In this document: in pieces, positions 56,809 through 64,000 of the stretch | Layout: every line of letters starts with the position of its first letter | Numbering within the stretch: position 1 is the stretch's first letter | From: Pseudomonas sp. MMS21 TM103 | Lineage (GTDB): Bacteria > Pseudomonadota > Gammaproteobacteria > Pseudomonadales > Pseudomonadaceae | DNA length: 64,000 nt | Direction of reading: 5' to 3' | NCBI RefSeq assembly: GCF_022132145.1 | Contig: NZ_JAJISP010000001.1 | Coordinates: forward strand, 744,001 to 808,000 | Notes under the pieces: generated by a model | What the model was told of the DNA's origin: nothing | The model's database searches: none | What the model saw: only the letters and a program-made list of their open reading frames with translations | Program-made: the position numbers and the translations under genes

Positions 56809-58116
56809 ATGCCGCATCCGTCTCGCCTCACCTTTCTGGCCCTGGCCATCGCCTTGCTCGGCGGCCCCCAGCTGCTCCAGGCCGCCGAAGCGCCACCTGT
56901 ACCTGCCATCGCGAATGACAAGGCGCCGCTGCCGCTGGACGACCTGCGCACCTTCGCCGAGGTGATGGATCGCATCAAGTCAGCCTATGTCGAACCGGTC
57001 AGCGACAAGACCCTGCTGGAAAACGCCATCAAGGGCATGCTCAGCAACCTCGACCCACACTCCGCCTACCTCGACCCCGAATCCTTCCGTGAGCTGCAGG
57101 AAAGCACCAGCGGCGAGTTCGGCGGCTTGGGCATTGAAGTCGGCCTGGAAGACGGTTTCGTCAAGGTGGTCTCGCCGATCGACGACACCCCGGCCTCGAA
57201 AGCCGGCATCCAGCCGGGCGACCTGATCGTCAAGATCGACGGCCAGCCGACCAAGGGCCTGTCGATGCTCGAAGCCGTGGACAAGATGCGCGGCGAAGCC
57301 GGCAGCAAGATCCTTCTGACCCTGGTGCGCGAGGGCGGCAAGCCCTTCGATGTGGAGCTGACCCGCGCGGTGATCAAGGTCCGCAGCGTCAAGAGCCAGT
57401 TGCTCGACGATAGCTACGGCTATCTGCGCATCACCCAGTTTCAGGTCAACACCGGCGAAGAAGTCGGCAAGGCCCTGAACAAGCTGCGCAAGGACAACGG
57501 CAAGAAGCTGCGCGGCCTGGTGCTGGATCTGCGCAACAACCCTGGCGGCGTGCTCCAGGCCGCGGTCGAGGTTACCGATCACTTCCTCAAGAAAGGCCTG
57601 ATCGTCTATACGGAAGGACGCATCGCCAATTCCGAGTTGCGCTTCTCTGCCGACCCGGCAGATGCCAGCGAAGGCGTGCCCCTGGTGGTGCTGATCAATG
57701 GCGGCAGCGCTTCGGCCTCGGAGATCGTCGCCGGCGCCCTGCAAGACCACAAGCGCGGCGTACTGATGGGCACCGACAGCTTCGGCAAAGGCTCGGTGCA
57801 GACGGTGCTGCCGCTGAATAACAACAGCGCCCTGAAACTCACCACCGCCCTGTACTACACCCCCAACGGCCGCTCGATCCAGGCCCAGGGCATTGTCCCG
57901 GACATCGAAGTCGCGCGGGCCAAACTGACCCAGGAACAGGGGGAGCGCAACATCAAGGAAGCCGACCTGCTGGGGCACCTGGGCAACGGCAATGGTGGCG
58001 CGGACAAACCCAGCAGTAGCAAAACCAGCAAGCGAGCGCGGCCGCAGGATGATGATTATCAGCTGAGCCAGGCACTGAGCCTGCTCAAGGGCCTGAGCAT
58101 CACTCGCGGCAATTGA
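56809..58116 (+). CDS. ctpA: Carboxy-terminal processing protease CtpA (S41)
   Basis: Periplasmic protease with a signal peptide (cut after LQAAEA), N-terminal helices, a PDZ domain (about 95-180; GLGIEVGLEDGFVKVVSPI start) and an S41 protease domain. The catalytic Ser/Lys dyad lies in NGGSASASEIVAGAL and DSFGKGSVQT. In P. aeruginosa CtpA degrades peptidoglycan cross-link hydrolases with a partner lipoprotein. It is followed by a terminator at 58138. Confidence 0.95.
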   Translation: MPHPSRLTFLALAIALLGGPQLLQAAEAPPVPAIANDKAPLPLDDLRTFAEVMDRIKSAYVEPVSDKTLLENAIKGMLSNLDPHSAYLDPESFRELQESTSGEFGGLGIEVGLEDGFVKVVSPIDDTPASKAGIQPGDLIVKIDGQPTKGLSMLEAVDKMRGEAGSKILLTLVREGGKPFDVELTRAVIKVRSVKSQLLDDSYGYLRITQFQVNTGEEVGKALNKLRKDNGKKLRGLVLDLRNNPGGVLQAAVEVTDHFLKKGLIVYTEGRIANSELRFSADPADASEGVPLVVLINGGSASASEIVAGALQDHKRGVLMGTDSFGKGSVQTVLPLNNNSALKLTTALYYTPNGRSIQAQGIVPDIEVARAKLTQEQGERNIKEADLLGHLGNGNGGADKPSSSKTSKRARPQDDDYQLSQALSLLKGLSITRGN

Positions 58117-58137
58117 CTCGCTGTCGCAGGTACGAAA

Positions 58138-58166
58138 AAGCCCGGACACCATGCCGGGCTTTTTTG
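58138..58166 (+). terminator. Rho-independent terminator of ctpA
   Basis: AAGCCCGG and CCGGGCTT form the stem around an eight-base loop, followed by TTTTTG. Confidence 0.9.
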
Positions 58167-58285
58167 TGGACTCTGAACTGGTTCGCAGCTGCAAGGCGCG
58201 GTGGTTGAGTGGGCCGCGCCACCAGGTTTACCCTCACCGTCCACAAGTGGTAGACGGCCTTAGGCTTGCCGGCCTGGATTAACTC

Positions 58286-59041
58286 CTACAGGTAGCTGTT
58301 GGTCATGTCCTCGATGAAGCCTTCACTGCGCAGCTCCTCCAACGCCTTCTGCAACCGCTGCACCACCTCGTCGGGGGTATCCTTGTTCAGCGCCAGGTAC
58401 AACTCGGCCTCATTGAAGCGCAGCACGGTGGTCAGACCGCCGACGCCTTCCTGCTTGGCGAGGTAGCGGCCAACCGGGTCGGTGGTGGCCCACAGATCAA
58501 TCTGTCCCTTGATCAGCTTTTGCACGTTCTGCTGGTCGCGTAGCGCGTTGATGGGCTCAAGCCCCTGGCTTTCCAGGTGCTGGCTGACCGCATCGTTCTT
58601 GTAGGCGCCGATCTTGTATTGCGCAGCCTCCTTCAAGCTCGCCACGCTGAGGTTGTTGCCTGGCGCGGCAAGCAGCACCCAGCCGGTGTTGGCGATTGGC
58701 CCCACCCACTTGAACAGCGGCTGACGCTCCGGAGTAAAGGTGGTGGAGAACAACCCGTAGTTGGGTTTATCCAGGGTCAGGCGGTACAGCCGATCCCAGG
58801 GAAAACGCAGGCTCAGGCTGTAGTCGATCTTGGCGCGCTTGAACATGGCCCGGACGATCTCGGCACTGATACCGTCGATACCGTCGTCACGGGCAAAGTT
58901 CTTGTCGTCGACCGACATATTGAACGGCGGGAAGTTCTCGGTCAGCAGCACCACCTTGTAGCCATAGGGCAACTCGGCATGGGCCGCGCAGGCGCTGAGT
59001 AGAAGGCCGAACAACAAACTGCTTTTGATGATTTTCAACAT
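58286..59041 (-). CDS. Periplasmic substrate-binding protein of SBP_bac_3 type (copy 1)
   Basis: A protein of 251 residues with a signal peptide (MLKIIKSSLLFGLLLSACAAHA) and a family-3 solute-binding domain (VVLLTENFPPFNMSVDDKNF, DGIDGISAEIVRAMF). No permease or ATPase lies nearby, so it may partner a distant transporter or a sensor. It is a paralogue of the next gene upstream (59117), with the same length and motifs. Start ATG 59041 was chosen to begin at the signal peptide. Confidence 0.88.
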   Translation of the reverse strand: MLKIIKSSLLFGLLLSACAAHAELPYGYKVVLLTENFPPFNMSVDDKNFARDDGIDGISAEIVRAMFKRAKIDYSLSLRFPWDRLYRLTLDKPNYGLFSTTFTPERQPLFKWVGPIANTGWVLLAAPGNNLSVASLKEAAQYKIGAYKNDAVSQHLESQGLEPINALRDQQNVQKLIKGQIDLWATTDPVGRYLAKQEGVGGLTTVLRFNEAELYLALNKDTPDEVVQRLQKALEELRSEGFIEDMTNSYL

Positions 59042-59116
59042 TAGTCTTCCCGCTCGCATGTGTTGTGATTATGGCTAGCGGCAGCTCGGCTCATGGCCAA
59101 CCTGCTGAGTCATGTT

Positions 59117-59872
59117 TTACAGATAGCGGCCGAGGATGTCATCGACGAATCCTTCGCTGCGCATCCGGTCCAGTTCAGACTGCAGCTTCTGTACCACCTC
59201 GTCGGGCACCGCCGTGTTCAGCGCCAGGTATAACTCGGCGCTGTCGAAACGCAGGATGGTCTTCAGCCCGGAGACACCCTCCTGCTTCGCCAGGTAACGC
59301 CCGGCAGGATCCCCGGTGGCCCACAGGTCGATCTGCCCGGCCATGAGCTTCTTGGCGTTTTGCTGGTCACGCAACACGGTGACCGGCTGCAGACCCTGCT
59401 CGATCAGGTACTCGGCGATGGCATCGCCCTTGTAGGCCCCGACCCTGTATTGCTTGGCCTGCGCCAAGCTGGTCAGCTCGATGGGGCTGTCGCTTCTGCC
59501 GAGCAGCACCCAGTCATCCGGGCCGATAGGCCCGACCCATTTGAACAGGGCTTCGCGCTCGGGCAGACGCGCGGTGACGAACACCCCGTAACCCGGCTTT
59601 TCCAGCGCCAGCTTGTAGATGCGATCCCAAGGGAAGCGCAGGGTCATGCTGTAGTTGACCCCGGCACGCTTGAACATCTCGCCCACGATGTCCACGGCAA
59701 TGCCGTCGAGGTTGTCTTCCTGGGCAAAGTTCTTGCCGTTGATCGCCATGTTGTAGGGCGGGAAGTTTTCCGTCAGCAATACCACTCGGTAGTTGGCATC
59801 CACTTCGGCGCGGGCACTGCCAGCCAGCACCATAAGGGTGCCAGCCAGCGCAATCAGCAGGCGCTTGCACAT
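59117..59872 (-). CDS. Periplasmic substrate-binding protein of SBP_bac_3 type (copy 2)
   Basis: A protein of 251 residues (signal peptide cut after ARA) closely related to the product of 58286: VVLLTENFPPYNMAINGKNF, DGIAVDIVGEMFKRAGVNYS, and near-identical C-terminal motifs (AELYLALN, SEGFVDDI). The tandem pair looks like a gene duplication within a 75-bp-spaced transcript. P. aeruginosa has two hypothetical genes in this position. The ligand is unknown. Confidence 0.88.
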   Translation of the reverse strand: MCKRLLIALAGTLMVLAGSARAEVDANYRVVLLTENFPPYNMAINGKNFAQEDNLDGIAVDIVGEMFKRAGVNYSMTLRFPWDRIYKLALEKPGYGVFVTARLPEREALFKWVGPIGPDDWVLLGRSDSPIELTSLAQAKQYRVGAYKGDAIAEYLIEQGLQPVTVLRDQQNAKKLMAGQIDLWATGDPAGRYLAKQEGVSGLKTILRFDSAELYLALNTAVPDEVVQKLQSELDRMRSEGFVDDILGRYL

Positions 59873-60111
59873 GTTGGGTTCTCTTTTTTAGTGGTGGCGA
59901 GTCGCCGCAGCATACTCAGCCCGACCAACTGCGCCCAGCCTCGAGCGGTCAAGCACTGACCGCTCGGTCCGCTGCAAGACCAGGAATGACGCAATTATGT
60001 ATTTAAGCCCGGCGCGACCGCGGCTGGCTGCCCGCGACTCTAGCGTAGCGTCGCGGCCATTGCTGCCGACTCGCTCCCAGGTTTGCCGGGCAGAACGCCA
60101 GCGCCGCCCGC

Positions 60112-60882
60112 TCAGCGCACCACGATGCCGCGACTGGCCAGGTAGGCCTTGGCTTCCGGCACCGTGTACTCACCGAAGTGGAAGATGCTCGCGGCCAGTA
60201 CCGCGTCGGCTTTCCCTTCCAGGATGCCGGCGGCCAGGTGTTCCAAGTTACCTACGCCGCCAGAGGCGATCACCGGAATACCGACCATCTCGCTGATGGC
60301 ACGGGTGACGCCGAGGTCGTAGCCGCGCTTCACCCCATCCTGGTCCATGCTGGTGAGGAGGATTTCACCGGCGCCGAGGTCTTCCATCTTCTTCGCCCAG
60401 AGCACGGCATCCAGGCCGGTCGGCTTGCGCCCACCGTGGGTGAAGATTTCCCAGCGCGGGGGCTCGCCAGGTAACGACACGCACTTGGCGTCGATGGCGA
60501 CGACGATGCACTGCGAACCAAAGCGCGCAGCCGCCTCGCCGACGAATTCCGGGGTGAAGACCGCCGCAGTGTTGATCGAGACCTTGTCCGCACCGGCATT
60601 GAGCAGATTGCGAATGTCCTGCACGCTGCGTACGCCACCGCCCACGGTCAGCGGAATGAAGACCTGACTGGCCATGCGCTCCACCGTATGCAGGGTGGTG
60701 TCGCGGCCATCGACGCTGGCGGTGATGTCGAGGAAGGTAATCTCGTCGGCGCCCTGCTCGTCATAGCGGCGGGCAATTTCCACCGGGTCGCCGGCATCGC
60801 GGATGTTCTCGAACTGGACGCCCTTGACCACCCGGCCGTTGTCCACGTCGAGGCAGGGGATGATGCGTTTTGCCAGTGCCAT
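60112..60882 (-). CDS. hisF: Imidazole glycerol phosphate synthase, cyclase subunit HisF
   Basis: Joins ammonia from HisH to PRFAR, giving IGP and AICAR. A 256-residue TIM barrel with catalytic Asp in [15 protein letters not shown] and the IDAKCV motif, ammonia-channel face and phosphate-binding loops (VGGGVRS, ASGGVG). It is the last gene of hisB-hisH-DUF2164-hisA-hisF. No terminator was identified in the 239 bp that follow. Confidence 0.97.
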   Translation of the reverse strand: MALAKRIIPCLDVDNGRVVKGVQFENIRDAGDPVEIARRYDEQGADEITFLDITASVDGRDTTLHTVERMASQVFIPLTVGGGVRSVQDIRNLLNAGADKVSINTAAVFTPEFVGEAAARFGSQCIVVAIDAKCVSLPGEPPRWEIFTHGGRKPTGLDAVLWAKKMEDLGAGEILLTSMDQDGVKRGYDLGVTRAISEMVGIPVIASGGVGNLEHLAAGILEGKADAVLAASIFHFGEYTVPEAKAYLASRGIVVR

Positions 60883-60968
60883 AAGAATGTTCCCGTAGGG
60901 TGCGCCATGCGCACCGAGAGCCAATCACTGGTGGAAAACGCTTCGCGACTTTCCACCCTACGTCTCGT

Positions 60969-61706
60969 TTAACCCTTGTAGGCGTCGCAGAGGGCCTGGG
61001 CTTCGGCCACGTCCAGGGTGCCTTCGTAGATCGCCCGGCCGGTGATGGCGCCGATGATGCCAGGAGTGCGCGCGTCGAGCAGGGCCTGGATATCACCGAG
61101 GTTGTGGATGCCACCGGACGCGATCACCGGGATCCGCGTGGCGTTGGCCAGGGCCACGGTGAAGGGCAGGTTGCAGCCCTGCATCATGCCGTCCTTGGCG
61201 ATGTCGGTGTAGACAATGGCCGAGACGCCATCGGCCTCAAAGCGCTTGGCCAGGTCGATCACCTGCACCGTGCTGACTTCAGCCCAGCCGTCGGTGGCGA
61301 CGAAACCATCCTTGGCATCCAGGCCGACGATGACCTTGCCCGGAAACGCCTTGCACGCTTCGGCGACAAACTCAGGCTGCTTGACCGCCTTGGTGCCGAT
61401 GATCACGTAGCTCACGCCGGCCTTGACGTAATGCTCGATGGTTTCCAGCGAACGTATGCCGCCGCCGATCTGGATCGGCAGGTGCGGATAGCGCTTGGCG
61501 ATGGCGGTGACCACCTCGCCATTGACCGGCTGGCCTTCGAAGGCGCCATTCAGATCAACCAGGTGCAGACGGCGACAGCCGCCCTCAACCCACTTGGCCG
61601 CCATGCTCACCGGGTCGTCGGAGAACACCGTGGAATCTTCCATGCGGCCCTGGCGCAGGCGCACGCAGGCGCCGTCTTTCAGATCGATAGCGGGAATAAT
61701 CAGCAT
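60969..61706 (-). CDS. hisA: ProFAR isomerase HisA
   Basis: Isomerises ProFAR to PRFAR. A 245-residue TIM barrel paralogous to HisF ([42 protein letters not shown]) with the catalytic Asp pair. It starts 37 bp after the DUF2164 gene. Confidence 0.97.
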   Translation of the reverse strand: MLIIPAIDLKDGACVRLRQGRMEDSTVFSDDPVSMAAKWVEGGCRRLHLVDLNGAFEGQPVNGEVVTAIAKRYPHLPIQIGGGIRSLETIEHYVKAGVSYVIIGTKAVKQPEFVAEACKAFPGKVIVGLDAKDGFVATDGWAEVSTVQVIDLAKRFEADGVSAIVYTDIAKDGMMQGCNLPFTVALANATRIPVIASGGIHNLGDIQALLDARTPGIIGAITGRAIYEGTLDVAEAQALCDAYKG

Positions 61707-61743
61707 CGGTTGAACCTGTTCAAGTCGTTGGATTCGGTGAGGG

Positions 61744-62004
61744 TCAGCTCTTCTCGAGCGCCCAGAGGTCGCTTTCGATGCTCTCGAACCTGTCCTTGAG
61801 GACGGTCTGCACATCGAAAATCGCCCGGTTGTAATAGTGCGGCGCAATTTCGCGGGTAAACAGCTCGAGGATCTCCGCGACCTCGAACGAACCCAGTTGC
61901 AGCTCGAAGCGCTCCTCCATGAAACGCTTGAGGGCACTGGTCGCCTCACGCTCCTGCTCCGGAGTCAGGGTGAGGATCGGCGGCTTGCTCTTGGCCTTGC
62001 TCAC
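61744..62004 (-). CDS. DUF2164 family protein inside the his operon
   Basis: A protein of 86 residues: basic N-terminus, then a helical DUF2164 domain ([23 protein letters not shown] and [14 protein letters not shown] in part). Start is a GTG at 62004, immediately next to the hisH stop, so it is co-translated with the his genes. Function unknown; its position suggests a link to HisH/HisF or to general regulation, but nothing in the sequence proves this. Confidence 0.85.
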   Translation of the reverse strand: MSKAKSKPPILTLTPEQEREATSALKRFMEERFELQLGSFEVAEILELFTREIAPHYYNRAIFDVQTVLKDRFESIESDLWALEKS

Positions 62005-62643
62005 CTACCAGCGCCCATCCCAGGCGGCGAAGTTCTGCAGCAATTGCAGGCCGTGGGTATGGCTCTTCTCCGGATGGAACTGCACGGCGAAACGCGAGCC
62101 CTCGGCCAGCGCCGCGGCGAAATCCTTGCCGTAATGGCCGCGGCCAACCACTTGCTGCGGCTTGCCAGCCTCGATGTAGTAGCTGTGCACGAAGTAGAAG
62201 CGCGCCAGATCCGGAATGTCGTGCCACAGCGGATGCTTGACCGTCTGCGCCACTTCGTTCCAGCCCATGTGCGGCACCTTCAGCTTTTCGCCGTCCTCGA
62301 CCATATTCTTGCCGAAGAAGCGCACCTGGCCGGGGAACAGGCCGATGCAATCGACACCATCGTTCTCCTCGCTGCGCTCAAGCAAGGCCTGCATGCCGAC
62401 GCAGATGCCAAGAAACGGCCGATCGACGCTGACTTCACGCACCAGTTCATCGAAGCCCAGGCGCTTGATCTCAGCCATGCAATCGCGAATCGCCCCGACG
62501 CCGGGGAACACGATGCGGTCGGCCTCGCGAATCACCTGGGCATCGCTGGTCACCAGCACCTTGCCGGCACCGACATGCTCCAGCGCCTTGGCCACCGAGT
62601 GCAGGTTGCCCATGCCGTAATCGATAACAGCGACCGTCTGCAT
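62005..62643 (-). CDS. hisH: Imidazole glycerol phosphate synthase, glutaminase subunit HisH
   Basis: Class I glutamine amidotransferase that supplies ammonia to HisF. The 212-residue protein has nucleophile Cys in [13 protein letters not shown] and the His/Glu pair in [10 protein letters not shown]. Start and stop abut hisB and the DUF2164 gene without spacing. Confidence 0.97.
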   Translation of the reverse strand: MQTVAVIDYGMGNLHSVAKALEHVGAGKVLVTSDAQVIREADRIVFPGVGAIRDCMAEIKRLGFDELVREVSVDRPFLGICVGMQALLERSEENDGVDCIGLFPGQVRFFGKNMVEDGEKLKVPHMGWNEVAQTVKHPLWHDIPDLARFYFVHSYYIEAGKPQQVVGRGHYGKDFAAALAEGSRFAVQFHPEKSHTHGLQLLQNFAAWDGRW

Positions 62644-63237
62644 TTAGAGAACGCCCTTGGTCGAGGGCATCTGCCCGGCCATCCGCGGATCCAGCTCGAC
62701 GGCCATGCGCAGGGCGCGGCCGAAGGCCTTGAACACGGTCTCGATCTGGTGGTGGGTATTAGTGCCACGCAGGTTGTCGATATGCAGGCTGACCAGGGCA
62801 TGGTTGACGAAGCCCTGGAAGAACTCCTGGAACAGGTCGACATCGAAGCCGCCGACCACCGCCCGCGTGAACGGCACGTGCATCTGTAGCCCCGGGCGGC
62901 CGGAGAAGTCGATCACCACGCGCGACAGCGCCTCATCAAGCGGCACATAGGAATGGCCGTAACGAGTCATGCCCTTCTTGTCGCCAATCGCCTTGGTGAA
63001 GGCCTGGCCGAGGGTGATACCGACGTCTTCGACGGTGTGGTGGTCGTCGATATGCAGGTCGCCCTGGCACTGGATATCCAGGTCGATCAGGCCGTGACGG
63101 GCAATCTGGTCGAGCATGTGCTCGAGAAACGGCACGCCAATAGCGAACTTGGCCTTGCCAGTACCATCCAGGTTGATCGAGACCTTGATCTGGGTCTCCA
63201 GGGTGTTGCGCTCGACGGACGCCGTACGTTCGGCCAT
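62644..63237 (-). CDS. hisB: Imidazoleglycerol-phosphate dehydratase HisB
   Basis: Dehydrates IGP with Mn. The 197-residue monofunctional enzyme (no phosphatase domain) has the His-rich metal motifs [22 protein letters not shown] and [15 protein letters not shown]. Start ATG 63237 ([12 protein letters not shown]) gives the family length; the in-frame upstream ATG at 63276 would add 13 residues. It is the first gene of the operon. Confidence 0.96.
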   Translation of the reverse strand: MAERTASVERNTLETQIKVSINLDGTGKAKFAIGVPFLEHMLDQIARHGLIDLDIQCQGDLHIDDHHTVEDVGITLGQAFTKAIGDKKGMTRYGHSYVPLDEALSRVVIDFSGRPGLQMHVPFTRAVVGGFDVDLFQEFFQGFVNHALVSLHIDNLRGTNTHHQIETVFKAFGRALRMAVELDPRMAGQMPSTKGVL

Positions 63238-63587
63238 CACCAACTCCACAAAATCGTTGTGCGAAAGGGCTGCCATTATAGGCGGCCCCGAGCCTGGGCG
63301 GCTACCGGCGGCGGTCGGCAAGCAAGGCTATCGGCCGGATTAACCGCGTTTGACGCTGCGCCGCGCCGCCTGAGTGCCAGCAATACATTGCTCGCTGAGG
63401 ATTGCCGCTGACTAGCGCCTGACAGCAGCCACCACACCCAGGCAGGGGCCACAGCCGGACGCACAGCGCAAATACCAAGAACGCCCGCTCATAGCCACCA
63501 GGTAGATCTTGATATGCTCGACAGACGAATGCCGACTCGAGCAAAGAGCGGCAACCCAATCCGTCAAAGCCCAGCACCGAACCCGCC

Positions 63588-64000
63588 ATGGACAGTATCG
63601 ACACCTTGATTATCGGCGCCGGCGCCCTCGGCCTGGCCTGCGCCGCACGCCTGACCCGAGCGCGACAGAGCTGCCTGATCGTCGAGGCGGAACAGCTGAT
63701 CGGCAGCCACACCTCCAGCCGCAATTCCGAGGTCATCCACGCCGGCATCTACTACGCCCCCGGCTCGCTGAAAGCCGAGCTGTGCCTGGAGGGCCGCGAG
63801 CGCCTGTATGCCTGGTGCGCCCAGCACCAGGTGGCGCACAACCGCATCGGCAAGCTGCTGGTGGCGGTCAGCGCAGCCGAACGCGGCAAGCTTGACGCCC
63901 TGGCCGCCAATGCCCAGGCCTGCGGCGTGCATGACCTGGAATATATCGAGCAAGCCCGGCTCGCCGAGCTGGAACCGGCCGTGCATGGCGTTGCCGCGCT
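63588..64000 (+). CDS. FAD-dependent oxidoreductase, L-2-hydroxyglutarate dehydrogenase-like, N-terminal part
   Basis: The first 137 residues of a DAO-family flavoprotein, cut by the window end. It has the N-terminal FAD-binding LIIGAGALGLACAARL and the SSRNSEVIHAGIYY motif typical of the L-2-hydroxyglutarate oxidase/dehydrogenase group. Substrate assignment is tentative. It diverges from hisB. Confidence 0.85.
   Translation, partial: MDSIDTLIIGAGALGLACAARLTRARQSCLIVEAEQLIGSHTSSRNSEVIHAGIYYAPGSLKAELCLEGRERLYAWCAQHQVAHNRIGKLLVAVSAAERGKLDALAANAQACGVHDLEYIEQARLAELEPAVHGVAA

Overview
This 64 kb window is the chromosomal core of a Pseudomonas. The evidence is the medium-chain-length PHA cluster (phaC1-phaZ-phaC2-phaD with divergent phaI-phaF), a five-step histidine-utilisation (hut) locus with HutF, a GDSL autotransporter esterase (EstA type), and a gene order that, as I recall it, follows P. 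aeruginosa PAO1 from about PA5056 to PA5144. Codon use is GC-rich throughout. No tRNA, rRNA, CRISPR array, prophage or complete insertion sequence was seen. The species cannot be named from the window alone.

Layout. 1-6.4 kb: PHA synthesis, depolymerisation and granule proteins. 6.6-12.5 kb: ubiE-ubiJ-ubiB, hisI-hisE, tatABC and rsmE, closely packed on the plus strand. 12.5-19.4 kb: a TetR remnant, a UPF0158 protein, a Cache-type two-component system, dtd-pip, a small lipoprotein and estA. 19.6-31 kb: the hut locus (hutU-hutH-hutI-hutG leftward, a polar amino-acid ABC transporter rightward, hutC-hutD leftward, hutF rightward) with three HutC-type TGTATATACA operators. 31-41.5 kb: lipocalin, DUF924, fbp, a membrane diguanylate cyclase, YkgJ, DUF3422, then an AraC regulator, FAD oxidase and cupin next to a decayed PotF-like binding protein. 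41.6-51 kb: typA, thiI and the nitrogen-control block glnA, two DUF4124 genes, ntrB-ntrC. 51-64 kb: a candidate sigma-54 small RNA, trmL, secB, grxC, gpmI, an EnvC-like protein and ctpA, two paralogous binding proteins, the hisB-hisH-hisA-hisF operon with a DUF2164 gene inside it, and the start of an FAD oxidoreductase.

Nitrogen control ties several parts together. glnA has a -24/-12 promoter with two NtrC-like sites at about -139 and -108, the geometry of E. coli glnAp2. ntrB has its own -24/-12 promoter and an NtrC site about 150 bp upstream. A third -24/-12 promoter lies between ntrC and the next gene, where P. aeruginosa encodes the NrsZ RNA (recalled, not checked).

The most unusual observation is a 259-bp segment with perfect 11-bp terminal inverted repeats and flanking TA dinucleotides. 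It sits between the ntrB sigma-54 promoter and the ntrB start codon, ends 5 bp before the ATG, and looks like a MITE that has rewritten the leader of the nitrogen two-component operon. Next is the PotF-like pseudogene, which carries an amber codon, a one-base deletion and a 40-bp expansion of a 10-bp tandem repeat.
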